Origin: Bacteriovoracaceae bacterium UBA4096
GTDB lineage: Bacteria; Bdellovibrionota; Bacteriovoracia; Bacteriovoracales; Bacteriovoracaceae
Assembly: GCA_002381945.1 (NCBI GenBank)
Contig: DFXY01000022.1
Span: 1 to 36,255, forward strand
Length of the DNA: 36,255 bases
Direction of reading: 5' to 3'
Part shown: piece by piece, positions 1 through 7,380 of the stretch
How the letters are laid out: each line of letters starts with the position of its first letter
How positions within the stretch are numbered: position 1 is the stretch's first letter
Translations under genes and position numbers: made by a program
Notes under the pieces: generated by a model
Told to the model about the DNA's origin: nothing
The model's input: the letters and a program-made list of their open reading frames with translations, nothing else
Database searches by the model: none

Positions 1-15
1 GAATAGAGAATCAGA

Positions 16-543
16 TTATGGTTTTGATACAGGATTGGAAGCATGAGGCTCTTGAGCTTTCTTCGCTTTTAACTGCAGAATGAAATCTATTATCAGTAAT
101 CCTGCTGCAATGGTGATGCAACTATCAGCAACGTTAAAAGCAGGAAAATGGTTGGCCTCGTTTTTCCAATAAAACATGAGAAAATCCACAACATAACCCA
201 GGCTAAAACGATCGATCAGGTTACCGGTGGCACCGGCAATGATCAAAGCATAGGCAAGAGATATAAAAAACGGACCTTTCAACGTTTTAATCAGTAAAAA
301 GAAAATCCATCCACAAAAAATCACCGGTAAACCCAGAAAGAAAATTTGTCTGAACCAAGTCGGACCATCGGCCCCAAAGCCAAAGGCCGCGCCAGTATTC
401 TTAACATAAGCAATGCTAAAAAATCCCTCTATTACCGGAATAGTCTGACCGTAGAAGAGACTACTTTGGATCGCACCTTTTGAGAGTTGATCCACAATAA
501 TGAGGGTTGCCATTAGCAAACAAAGTGTCCAAAAACGTGCCAT
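16..543 (-). CDS. lspA: Lipoprotein signal peptidase (signal peptidase II)
   Basis: This is an inner-membrane aspartyl protease that removes signal peptides from prolipoproteins after lipidation of the +1 Cys. At 175 aa it has the family's usual length. It shows four hydrophobic segments and the LspA motifs in order: NTGAAFGFG (49-57), GNLIDR (107-112, Asp111), VVDF (Asp120) and FNVAD (136-140, Asp140). The conserved Asp residues that form the catalytic dyad in this family are all present. The ATG (complement of 541-543) directly abuts the TAA of the upstream sigma-54 regulator, so it is the last gene of the minus-strand operon that begins near 4737. Its presence fits the many lipoproteins encoded in this window. 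Identification is secure. Confidence 0.97.
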   Translation of the reverse strand: MARFWTLCLLMATLIIVDQLSKGAIQSSLFYGQTIPVIEGFFSIAYVKNTGAAFGFGADGPTWFRQIFFLGLPVIFCGWIFFLLIKTLKGPFFISLAYALIIAGATGNLIDRFSLGYVVDFLMFYWKNEANHFPAFNVADSCITIAAGLLIIDFILQLKAKKAQEPHASNPVSKP

Positions 544-2043
544 TTAGTAATAATCCTTAGGGTTGATTTCGTATTTCTCAATCTTCCTTAAAAGTGTTTT
601 TTTAGGAATGTTGGCATTCAAAGCAGTTTGGTTAATTTTGCCTTTATTGATAATCAATGCCTGGACAATAAATTCTCTTTCAAACAAGTCTTTGGCAATA
701 GCAAAATCCAATTTCCCACCTTCGCCTAATTTCGCTCCGAATGAAAATTGAACATCATTGGCCGATTTAGGTGCAATTGTGTGATCTAGTACCGAGTTTT
801 GGATGTCTTCCAGGTCAATAACGCTGTCTTCGGCCACCTGGTCTTTAGATTCAGCTTTCTTCTGATCTTTAAATACAATGGCGGGCAGAGAGTTCACATG
901 GATGTAGTCGGAAGCTTCCATGATGAAACAGTGTTCAATAATATTTCGAAGCTCACGGATGTTACCGGGCCATGAATAATTACTCAAAACTTCCAGGGCC
1001 TCAGGTTCAGCACCTTTGACTTTCAAATTGTGAACATTGTTAAAATAATTAATGTAGTGATTCACCAGATGCGGGATATCGGTCTTACGATCACGCAGAG
1101 GTGGAAGATAAACTGGAAGAACATTTAAACGGTAGAATAAATCTTCCCGGAAACTGCCATCTTTAATCATTTCTTCAAATGGTTTGTGAGAAGCTGCGAT
1201 GATTCGCACATCCACTTTGATCTCGCGGTTAGAGCCCACTGGCATGAAGGTTTTTTCCTGAAGAACACGCAGGAGTTTTACCTGCATGGCAGCTGAGATG
1301 TCCCCAATTTCATCCAGGAAAATAGTCCCGCCTTCAGCAAATTGAAATTTACCGATTTTTCTCTGATCAGCACCAGTGAAGGCCCCTTTTTCATGACCAA
1401 AAAGTTCACTTTCAATAAGGTTCTCAGAAATAGCACCACAGTTAATGGTGACAAATTTCTCATCTTTACGAGGAGAATTGTAATGGATTGCTTTAGCGAC
1501 TAGCTCTTTACCAGTTCCTGATTCACCTCGGATAAGCACCGGCGTATTTACCTTGGCAAGCTTCGCAATGACATCAAAAACTTTTTTCATGGCATTGGAT
1601 TCACCCACGAATTTGTCATTTGAAGTTGCCGACTCTCCAATGGAAAGGGTCGGTGAGGAGAATCCGACTGTCTCAACCATCGAACGCGCTTTAAGTGCAC
1701 GTTTAATAAGAGCAACCAGATTTTCAGCACTGATAGGCTTTTCAAGATAGTTGTAAGCCCCCTCTTTCACTGCTTTAACCGCATCCGTTACATTTGAATA
1801 AGCAGTTAAGATCAAAACTATAACTGAAGGATCATGCTTCTTAATTTCTGTCAGGGCCTCAATACCATCCATTTCCGGCATGTTGACGTCCATGACCACC
1901 AGATCATATTTCTGGCCATAAACTCTGGTAACAGCTTCTTTGCCATTGTCGGCCACATCAACCACGAAGTGATGATACTCCAGTGCTTGCTTAACTGACT
2001 GCTGGAGAACTTTGTCATCATCAACAACCAAAACCTTATGCAT
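544..2043 (-). CDS. Sigma-54-dependent response regulator (NtrC family)
   Basis: This is a cytoplasmic transcription activator of 499 aa with the full NtrC layout. The receiver domain (about 1-120) has the acidic pair D8-D10 and the phospho-acceptor Asp52 in VVMDVNMPEMDG. The AAA+ domain has Walker A GESGTGKE (173-180), the sigma-54 contact loop GAFTGA (220-225) and Walker B IFLDEIGD (241-248). A Fis-type helix-turn-helix lies at the C terminus (about 455-495). Phosphorylation presumably comes from the histidine kinase encoded just upstream, whose stop lies 8 nt before this start. Together they make a two-component system driving sigma-54 promoters. Targets cannot be read from this sequence. 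Confidence 0.95.
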   Translation of the reverse strand: MHKVLVVDDDKVLQQSVKQALEYHHFVVDVADNGKEAVTRVYGQKYDLVVMDVNMPEMDGIEALTEIKKHDPSVIVLILTAYSNVTDAVKAVKEGAYNYLEKPISAENLVALIKRALKARSMVETVGFSSPTLSIGESATSNDKFVGESNAMKKVFDVIAKLAKVNTPVLIRGESGTGKELVAKAIHYNSPRKDEKFVTINCGAISENLIESELFGHEKGAFTGADQRKIGKFQFAEGGTIFLDEIGDISAAMQVKLLRVLQEKTFMPVGSNREIKVDVRIIAASHKPFEEMIKDGSFREDLFYRLNVLPVYLPPLRDRKTDIPHLVNHYINYFNNVHNLKVKGAEPEALEVLSNYSWPGNIRELRNIIEHCFIMEASDYIHVNSLPAIVFKDQKKAESKDQVAEDSVIDLEDIQNSVLDHTIAPKSANDVQFSFGAKLGEGGKLDFAIAKDLFEREFIVQALIINKGKINQTALNANIPKKTLLRKIEKYEINPKDYY

Positions 2044-2051
2044 ATTAGCTC

Positions 2052-3923
2052 CTATTCATTCTTTAGCTTAATTATAAACGAAGTACCTTCACCAAGTTTA
2101 GAAGTGGCAGTAATAACCCCATTATGTAACTCAATGAAATATTTTACCAGATAAAGGCCTAGTCCTGATCCCTTAATTGAGTGGGAGGAATCATTCTTCA
2201 CCCGATAAAATTTATCAAAAATATGGGCCAGGTCTTCCGGTCCTACCCCCACCCCGTTGTCCTTGATTTCAATATAGACCCAATCCGGGTCGTCCCAGGT
2301 CTTAACCCAGATAGTTTTCTCTCTACCGGCATACTTAATGGCGTTTTCGATCAGGTTGGAAATCACCCGGTTCATAAGTACTGTATCAATTTGGATGGGA
2401 TAAAGGGGTGAGAGTTCTTCTTCGATCCGAATGGCCTGACGAACGGCCTCGAACTCAAGCTTCTCCACAATCCCTTCAATGATCTTGTTTACATCTTTGG
2501 ATTCTTTATTCAGGGTCAAGTTCTGAGATTCAATTTTTGTTAAATCCAGAATCGAATTAATAAAGTTATTAAGCTCCTTGGTGGAGTTCATCACGTTATC
2601 AATCAGCTCCGTTTGTTCCGGAGTATTGTTAAACTTGATCTTTAAAATATCCGCAATCCCCGCAATCTTGGCCACCGGAGTTTTTAAATCATGACTCATC
2701 AGCGAAATGAAGTTTTGTTTTAAATTATCAACTTGTTTTAAAAGCTTTGTCTCTTCTTCAATGGCATATCTGGTTTGATACTCTTCAATCGCCCGGAAAG
2801 GCACCCAGATGTAATAAACCACAAAGATACTCAGAACCAGGTGAGAGAGTTTTATCCACCAGCCAAATGTTATAAAGGCAAAATAACTGGTAAGTAGAAT
2901 ACCCAGGATCAGGAGTATCGTGATCATCAAACCTTTCACTGGCTGAACCCGAGAGATGATATAAGAAAGTAAAATAGCTATGAAAAGAGCGCCCACCTGA
3001 GTGGTTATATCCTTAACGTCATAAATAGTTTTCTCGGAAATTAGCGCCTCAATCACATCTGCATGAACGGCAAGCTTTGGAGACCTGGCATTTTCTTTAT
3101 CAAAAGGAGTCAGAATAAAATCACTGGAATTGGAGAGATACTCGGGTCCCACTAAGACAATTTTATCTTTAAAAAATCCCTTTGGAAAATTTCCCACGAC
3201 TACCCGGTGAAAAGGAATAGATGGAATTCGATTAGTGGAAGGATTTCCCGAATATTTAAAAAGCGCGAAATTAGCATCGGCTTCAGAGTTATAATAAGCA
3301 CCCTTATAAGCGGTGGCATCAAGAACCGGAAGTCCCTTGAGTTCCCGGAATCTTTTAGCGGTCCAAAGATGAAGAGAGTCCTCTCCCGAAATATTCAGAA
3401 TCGCCCGACGTACCACTTCATCTTTTGAGAAGACGAGTTGATCACGATACAACTGGGCGAGGTAATAACCAGCATCCTTCAAAGCTTCCGGTGGAACCAG
3501 CTCTCCTACCTGATCGATTTCAGTTCCAAATTTAAACTTATCACCAGAGGGCGAATAATTCTTGATCGCTTCATGAAACTCCGTTTGATACCGGGCCTCA
3601 ACTTCAGAATCCGGCTCAAGCAGAGATACAAAATAGTTCATGATCGCCGGCTGATCTTCCATCAACCTGGCCATCAAACGGGTGTGAGAAGCGTACGTAT
3701 AAGGATAAGTCTCGCCTAAGAATTGATCACTCTCTTCGTCCAGAGAAATCAGGACAATCGGAGTATTGAAATTCTTGGAAGGCAAATCCGTCTTAACCCA
3801 GAAATCATAAAAAATTGATTCAAGCGGATGAAAGGAATACTGAATTAAAATCAAAATAAAGGCAAGCGTCACAAAAAGTGGAGCAAATTTACTGAACTCA
3901 ACTTTCTTAAACTTACTCAGCAC
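2052..3923 (-). CDS. CHASE2-domain sensor histidine kinase
   Basis: This 623-aa membrane sensor kinase has an N-terminal transmembrane helix (about 14-30) and an extracytoplasmic CHASE2-type domain (about 45-300) starting near TPIVLISLDEESD. Three closely spaced membrane helices follow (about 305-385). The HisKA region carries the phospho-acceptor His411 in SHDLKTP, and the HATPase_c domain (about 510-620) has N box NLIENAIKYA, DNGVGV and GSGLGL. The start overlaps the end of the upstream M48-like gene by 11 nt, and the gene is followed 8 nt later by the sigma-54 regulator. It is the obvious cognate kinase. CHASE2 is an established extracellular sensing domain; the ligand is unknown. Confidence 0.93.
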   Translation of the reverse strand: MLSKFKKVEFSKFAPLFVTLAFILILIQYSFHPLESIFYDFWVKTDLPSKNFNTPIVLISLDEESDQFLGETYPYTYASHTRLMARLMEDQPAIMNYFVSLLEPDSEVEARYQTEFHEAIKNYSPSGDKFKFGTEIDQVGELVPPEALKDAGYYLAQLYRDQLVFSKDEVVRRAILNISGEDSLHLWTAKRFRELKGLPVLDATAYKGAYYNSEADANFALFKYSGNPSTNRIPSIPFHRVVVGNFPKGFFKDKIVLVGPEYLSNSSDFILTPFDKENARSPKLAVHADVIEALISEKTIYDVKDITTQVGALFIAILLSYIISRVQPVKGLMITILLILGILLTSYFAFITFGWWIKLSHLVLSIFVVYYIWVPFRAIEEYQTRYAIEEETKLLKQVDNLKQNFISLMSHDLKTPVAKIAGIADILKIKFNNTPEQTELIDNVMNSTKELNNFINSILDLTKIESQNLTLNKESKDVNKIIEGIVEKLEFEAVRQAIRIEEELSPLYPIQIDTVLMNRVISNLIENAIKYAGREKTIWVKTWDDPDWVYIEIKDNGVGVGPEDLAHIFDKFYRVKNDSSHSIKGSGLGLYLVKYFIELHNGVITATSKLGEGTSFIIKLKNE

Positions 3924-4737
3924 GCTTAATCTCCTTGCTCACAAACAAGTAATCCCATTCATGAGGCAAGAATTCCAAGGCCAGTATATTTTGAAAGTGC
4001 TTACTCTTATTGATAGAAGAGAGTTCTAAAAGTTTCCGCGACGGCAAAGAATAATAAAACTTAGGCTTTCTCAGTTTTAAACCTACCCGATCCAACAGAT
4101 CTTTTTCCATGGGAAAATCGGCCAGGAATTTTTCAAGCTTTTTAAAATAGCGTTTACCTAGAATCAATTTGAACATTAAGTCCAGGAAAGGATGAAGCAG
4201 AAAACTTATTAACCAATCAGTCGCTTTCCTAAAATCTTTGATAGGAATCAAAGAGAGAATAAACCCAGATACCGAATGAATGATCCATGTTAAAAGCCCC
4301 AATAGAAACATGGTCTTTGTTCTTTTTGAGGCCATCCCCCGCTTCACTTGCAGCAGAAGTTCAAAACAGATCGCCTTCATTTCATAGGATGAACATTTCT
4401 CGATCAGGCTTTTATTTAAGACCAGACTGATAGTTTCGCGGTTTTGCAGAACAAACGCCCGCTCAAGAGTTCCGTTATAGAAATACAAGTGAGGTAAAGG
4501 AAGTGAGAGCTTATAGGCCTCCTGGGCCGCGGCTTCAAAGAATTCTTTCTCATCACTAGAGCGCATTTCCCGGGCCCCGAGTAAATACAGGATCAAAGTG
4601 TCACTGTAACCAACTGTAATTACTAGCAGGGCCAGCCAGAATAGCATTCCAATAAAAAATAACGCTCCGCTTAAGGTTATCCAGAGAAATAATCCCAGAA
4701 TAAGAAAAATAAGCATTAAGGAAAGGGTTGCACGCAT
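3913..4737 (-). CDS. M48-like (HtpX-type) membrane protein with lost zinc site
   Basis: This 274-aa protein has two N-terminal hydrophobic segments (about 5-25 and 26-54) and a further hydrophobic stretch at about 143-168. The region LPHLYFYNGTLERAFVLQ (81-98) to LNKSLIEKCSSYEMKAICFELL has the spacing of M48 metalloproteases such as HtpX, where an alpha helix carries HEXXH. Here that position reads F125-E126-L-L-L129, so the Glu is kept but both zinc-ligand His are gone. I therefore infer a non-catalytic M48-like protein. It is the first gene of the operon with the CHASE2 kinase (11-nt overlap), which suggests it may modulate that sensor. No strong ribosome-binding site precedes the ATG. Family assignment is by pattern only. 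Confidence 0.6.
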   Translation of the reverse strand: MRATLSLMLIFLILGLFLWITLSGALFFIGMLFWLALLVITVGYSDTLILYLLGAREMRSSDEKEFFEAAAQEAYKLSLPLPHLYFYNGTLERAFVLQNRETISLVLNKSLIEKCSSYEMKAICFELLLQVKRGMASKRTKTMFLLGLLTWIIHSVSGFILSLIPIKDFRKATDWLISFLLHPFLDLMFKLILGKRYFKKLEKFLADFPMEKDLLDRVGLKLRKPKFYYSLPSRKLLELSSINKSKHFQNILALEFLPHEWDYLFVSKEIKRAE

Positions 4738-4832
4738 AAGAAGTAAAACCAGATTTTTTAATAAGTTAACTCTATTTTACCATCTCATAATTCTTATTTG
4801 CATTACTTTATTACAGCCTTAAGGCTTTCCCA

Positions 4833-4861
4833 TGGACTTTAATCCAGCTCCAAGTTATAAA
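4833..4861 (+). promoter_or_regulatory. Putative sigma-70-type promoter upstream of the BFD-like gene
   Basis: TGGACT (4833-4838) and TATAAA (4856-4861) are separated by 17 nt, and transcription would start about 14 nt before the ATG at 4882. A perfect 12-bp palindrome AGCCTTAAGGCT (4815-4826) sits just upstream of the -35 box and could be an operator. This is inference from sequence only. Confidence 0.45.
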
Positions 4862-4881
4862 CCAGCAACACTTTTTCACGA

Positions 4882-5160
4882 ATGAAAACTGAATGTTTCT
4901 GCACGGCGGCACACTGGTACAAAATGGATAAGGAATTTCTTCATCTCATAGAAACTGTTAGCGAGCTTTTACCGGCGAAAGAACAAAAACTTGATGATGA
5001 TGCTCTTATTTGTGAATGCTTTTGTGTAAATGCCGGAGATATTCGGTCAGTGTGTTCGACCAAAGTAGATCTGGAACTTTTAAAGGACCATTTCAAAATG
5101 GGGCAAGGATGCCAAACTTGCATAAAAAATAAAGATAGTTGGATTAATAAAATATTTTAG
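4882..5160 (+). CDS. BFD-like [2Fe-2S]-binding protein
   Basis: This is a 92-aa protein. The C-terminal half has the BFD-like (bacterioferritin-associated ferredoxin) pattern: CFCVNAGDIR with C46/C48, then GQGCQTC with C77/C80, the C-x-C...C-x-x-C spacing that binds a [2Fe-2S] cluster. Two more Cys (C5, C7) lie in an N-terminal ECFC that echoes the later one. The ATG at 4882 is taken because a promoter sits just upstream. No Shine-Dalgarno sequence is visible, and an internal ATG at 4924 (MDKEF) would remove the first two Cys. The protein is probably a small electron-transfer or iron-handling partner. It may be co-transcribed with the endonuclease IV-like gene 29 nt downstream. Confidence 0.72.
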   Translation: MKTECFCTAAHWYKMDKEFLHLIETVSELLPAKEQKLDDDALICECFCVNAGDIRSVCSTKVDLELLKDHFKMGQGCQTCIKNKDSWINKIF

Positions 5161-5189
5161 TTTCTAAGTGAGTCCGAAAGGAGTTTCCA

Positions 5190-6026
5190 ATGGCTTTTGA
5201 CCGTTTATTATTTGGTACTGCAGGCGTTCCTAACAGTACTGTGAAGAAAAACAATCCAGTGGAAGGGGTTAAACGTATACACGAGTTAAGCCTGGATTGC
5301 ATGCAACTAGAATTCGCCCACGGCGTGCGCATGAAAGAAGAAGTTTCTTCTGCTCTTCGTAAGGTTTCATATGAGTTGGGAGTTCCTCTTACTTCTCATG
5401 GTCCTTACTACATCAACCTCAATGCCCGTGAACAAGATAAAATTGATTCATCGGTTGAGCGTATCATTCAAACGGCCAAGATCTCTGATCTTTGTGGTGC
5501 TGAATCTATGACATTCCACGCGGCTTTCTACATGAAAGATTCTCCGTATGATGTTTTTGACTTGGTTGAGAAATCACTGAACGTTATTGAAGAAAGACTT
5601 TCTCGTCTTGATATCGAGATTGAACTTCGTCCTGAGCTGACTGGTAAAACTTCTCAGTTTGGTTCTTTAGAAGAGTTGATCTCTCTATCTAAGTCAGTCA
5701 CTAGCTGTAAACCATGTATGGATTTCTCTCACCTCTATGCTCGTACGGGTTCAGTGAATGACTATAAAGGTTTCTGCGAAACGCTTGAAACACTTAAGAA
5801 TGAACTTGGTCCTAAAGCTCTTGAAGAGATGCATATCCATATCTCTGGTATCAGCTCTAACTCTAAGGGTGATTTAAAACACTTGAACCTTGAGAAATCT
5901 AAGTTCAACTGGAAAGACCTGATGAAGGCACTTAAAGATATGGACTGTCGTGGTTATGTTGTTTGTAACTCGCCAAATCTTGAAGTAGATGCTCAGATGT
6001 TGAAGCAGTACTACGTAGCTCTTTAA
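5190..6026 (+). CDS. Endonuclease IV (Nfo)-like TIM-barrel protein
   Basis: This 278-aa protein has the layout of apurinic/apyrimidinic endonuclease IV, which cleaves DNA at abasic sites using three metal ions. Likely metal ligands are H70 (SHGPY), H110 (TFHAAF), E149 (LRPELTGK), D178/H181 (MDFSHLY), H215/H217 (MHIHISG) and D228/H231 (GDLKH). The last ligand, Glu261 in the E. coli enzyme within a CESP-type motif of relatives, is Asn260 here (CNSPNLE). Activity may therefore be altered. The start is set by the strong GAAAGGAG 6 nt before the ATG. A hairpin terminator follows the stop. It could be a true repair enzyme or a relative with another sugar-phosphate role. Confidence 0.82.
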   Translation: MAFDRLLFGTAGVPNSTVKKNNPVEGVKRIHELSLDCMQLEFAHGVRMKEEVSSALRKVSYELGVPLTSHGPYYINLNAREQDKIDSSVERIIQTAKISDLCGAESMTFHAAFYMKDSPYDVFDLVEKSLNVIEERLSRLDIEIELRPELTGKTSQFGSLEELISLSKSVTSCKPCMDFSHLYARTGSVNDYKGFCETLETLKNELGPKALEEMHIHISGISSNSKGDLKHLNLEKSKFNWKDLMKALKDMDCRGYVVCNSPNLEVDAQMLKQYYVAL

Positions 6027-6056
6027 TCTTTTCTCGAACACACACATATCGCTTTT

Positions 6057-6083
6057 AAAGCCTCCGAATGGAGGCTTTTTTTT
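6057..6083 (+). terminator. Intrinsic terminator of the endonuclease IV-like gene
   Basis: Stem GCCTCC (6060-6065), loop GAAT and GGAGGC (6070-6075) are extended by AAA/TTT and followed by eight T. It lies 30 nt after the stop at 6026. Confidence 0.93.
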
Positions 6084-6109
6084 ATGCCTCTACAACAAGG
6101 TATGCGGTA

Positions 6110-6137
6110 CCTTTTCGTTTCCTTTTCGTTTCCTTTT
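6110..6137 (+). repeat. Short 11-nt tandem repeat
   Basis: CCTTTTCGTTT occurs twice exactly (6110-6120, 6121-6131) and then partly (6132-6137), between the terminator at 6083 and the promoter at 6167. No role is evident. Confidence 0.6.
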
Positions 6138-6166
6138 TCAAAGAGTTACACTACTAAATTTATTCC

Positions 6167-6196
6167 TTGAATTGATTCCCAATTTCCTGCTAACAT
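6167..6196 (+). promoter_or_regulatory. Promoter of the structured RNA
   Basis: TTGAAT (6167-6172), an 18-nt spacer and TAACAT (6191-6196) predict a start near 6203. That coincides with the first base pairs of the closing stem of the RNA described next (6202-6209). The agreement between promoter and structure strengthens both calls. Confidence 0.6.
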
Positions 6197-6201
6197 TTAA
6201 A

Positions 6202-6382
6202 TAATCAGGTGAGGGAGTGCTGTGAACACCCCCCTCTAAAGCATCATCTGCTAAGTTCTAAAATCACAGCTCAAAGCTGCAATATTAGACTTAACAGAGT
6301 CAACACCCTGATTAAATCCTCCATGAAAATCCTATGTTTCAAGGCACCCTTCATTGGGTGTCATGGAGATTTCTTTTTATTA
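6202..6382 (+). ncRNA. Standalone structured small RNA, family not recognised
   Basis: About 180 nt with no credible protein. The closing stem P1 pairs TAATCAGG (6202-6209) with CCTGATTA (6307-6314). Inside it, P2 pairs 6211-6219 with 6227-6236 (GAGGGAGTG type, one mismatch and one bulge). P3 pairs TAAGTTCTAA (6252-6261) with TTAGACTTA (6285-6293) and is capped by CAGCT-CAA-AGCTG (6267-6279). This makes a three-way junction. A separate 12-bp hairpin ending in a T-rich tract terminates it. A promoter lies in the right place, and the next gene is on the opposite strand, so a cis riboswitch is unlikely. It lacks the SRP, tmRNA and RNase P signature sequences, and I could not match it to 6S RNA. 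Confidence 0.62.
6314..6382 (+). terminator. Terminator of the structured RNA
   Basis: AAATC-C-TCCATGA (6314-6326) pairs with TCATGGAGATTT (6361-6372) with one bulged C. A nested GCACCC/GGGTGT hairpin (6344-6349, 6356-6361) lies inside, and the tract TTCTTTTTATT follows. It is a strong intrinsic terminator reading on the plus strand. Confidence 0.75.
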
Positions 6383-6481
6383 GCTCAAGAGACTTGTGAA
6401 AGTGGAGTTAATTGAAGAGAGAATGTGCTTCTTTTCTATTGTGAATGATGAGTACGAAATTTTAGAAACGCGGTGTTGACC

Positions 6482-6901
6482 CTATGCCGCTTTCAACCAC
6501 TCCTGCGGATTCAACAAATCATGCAAATGATTTTCTTCCCCCGCCTTCAAACCGATTAAATAACAATAGCCATCAGCATGAGTGATCAGGAGTTTCTGAA
6601 TCTTCGAGTCCCAATTCAATTGTAGGATTTGAAGCAAGTGATCAGGATCTTCATCCATGGTCAGCATAATGCCATTTAAATGAGAATAAGGCGTAAAGCT
6701 TGACCAGTTGGTGGGAAAATCAAGCACTCCCATGGGGCTTTCAAATCTCAGCATCTGAGATTGAGGAATAAAGAAGCCGCGTAGATATGAGAGAGAATAA
6801 TCTTTTAGTTTGAGTTCAAGGCTGGATAAATCAATGCCCGGTTTACTTGGGAGATTGAGAGTTTCTTCTAGTAAGAGGGAAAGGAAATCTGATTCGGCCA
6901 T
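6482..6901 (-). CDS. Hypothetical protein, 139 aa
   Basis: I do not recognise this protein. It has no signal peptide and no membrane segment, and it is acidic and Leu-rich (DFLSLLLEETLNLP at the N terminus). The middle part (LNGIMLTMDEDPDHLLQILQ, about 75-95) and the alternating hydrophobic stretches suggest a small mixed alpha/beta cytoplasmic domain. It lies 41 nt downstream of the small lipoprotein gene on the same strand and could be the last gene of that unit. It points towards the structured RNA, with the two ends separated by about 100 nt of unremarkable sequence. Confidence 0.7.
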   Translation of the reverse strand: MAESDFLSLLLEETLNLPSKPGIDLSSLELKLKDYSLSYLRGFFIPQSQMLRFESPMGVLDFPTNWSSFTPYSHLNGIMLTMDEDPDHLLQILQLNWDSKIQKLLITHADGYCYLIGLKAGEENHLHDLLNPQEWLKAA

Positions 6902-6942
6902 GGTGCCTCCAGATTCCTTATCGGCAAATTATTAAGAATCCT

Positions 6943-7380
6943 TTATTCTAAAGGATTAATGGGCTCCATGGCCTCGTGATAGGTTTTGATATTGCTGACA
7001 TCCGCTATCAACCATTTTCCGTCTTGATTAACAACTTCAGCAATTTTCTTCACGTCGGAAGAAAATCGAGTCTTATTGTTATCCCGGGTTAAATAAGAAA
7101 TGGAATAAGTAATGAAGCATTTCTTTTCCTGGCAACTTTTAGAAAGGATTTTGAAGCTGTCTTTTTTTACACTTCTAAGGTCAGCAAATTTTGTAAACTC
7201 ATCTTCATTGATGTTTTCGACCACTTGTCTTAGCTTGCCGGTGACTCTCTCCAGAATGAATTCACGAGTAACGACTTGTCCCATCCTCGCTTCAACAAAA
7301 GTTTGAAGTGCAGACTCCGGACTGAGATTGTCACTTAAACAAGCTGTTAAAAATACAAGCAAAGGGAGAATCCATTTCAT
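6943..7380 (-). CDS. Small hypothetical lipoprotein
   Basis: This 145-aa protein begins MKWILPLLVFLTACLSD, a lipoprotein signal peptide with lipobox LTAC (Cys14), so it should be lipidated and processed by LspA. The mature part resembles the small periplasmic domains built around a KWLIADV-type strand near the C terminus (YSISYLTRD, DGKWLIADVSNI). The start at 7380 is preferred over a longer upstream reading because it gives the signal peptide. It also overlaps the TAA of the PilZ gene by one base (TAATG), which indicates translational coupling. Function unknown. Confidence 0.8.
   Translation of the reverse strand: MKWILPLLVFLTACLSDNLSPESALQTFVEARMGQVVTREFILERVTGKLRQVVENINEDEFTKFADLRSVKKDSFKILSKSCQEKKCFITYSISYLTRDNNKTRFSSDVKKIAEVVNQDGKWLIADVSNIKTYHEAMEPINPLE

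Noticed and set aside
4815..4826. Perfect palindrome AGCCTTAAGGCT as a transcription terminator
   Set aside because: No U-tract follows on either strand; left as a possible operator near the promoter at 4833.
6110..6137. Short tandem repeat as part of a CRISPR array
   Set aside because: Units are 11 nt and directly adjacent, with no spacers or cas genes.
6202..6382. Identification as 6S RNA, SRP RNA, tmRNA or a riboswitch
   Set aside because: The conserved SRP loop, tmRNA and RNase P core sequences are absent, the shape is not the single long hairpin of 6S, and no plus-strand gene follows for a riboswitch to control.
6209..6415. A 68-codon plus-strand frame inside the structured RNA
   Set aside because: No ribosome-binding site, odd composition, and it overlaps paired arms of the RNA and its terminator; better explained as noncoding.
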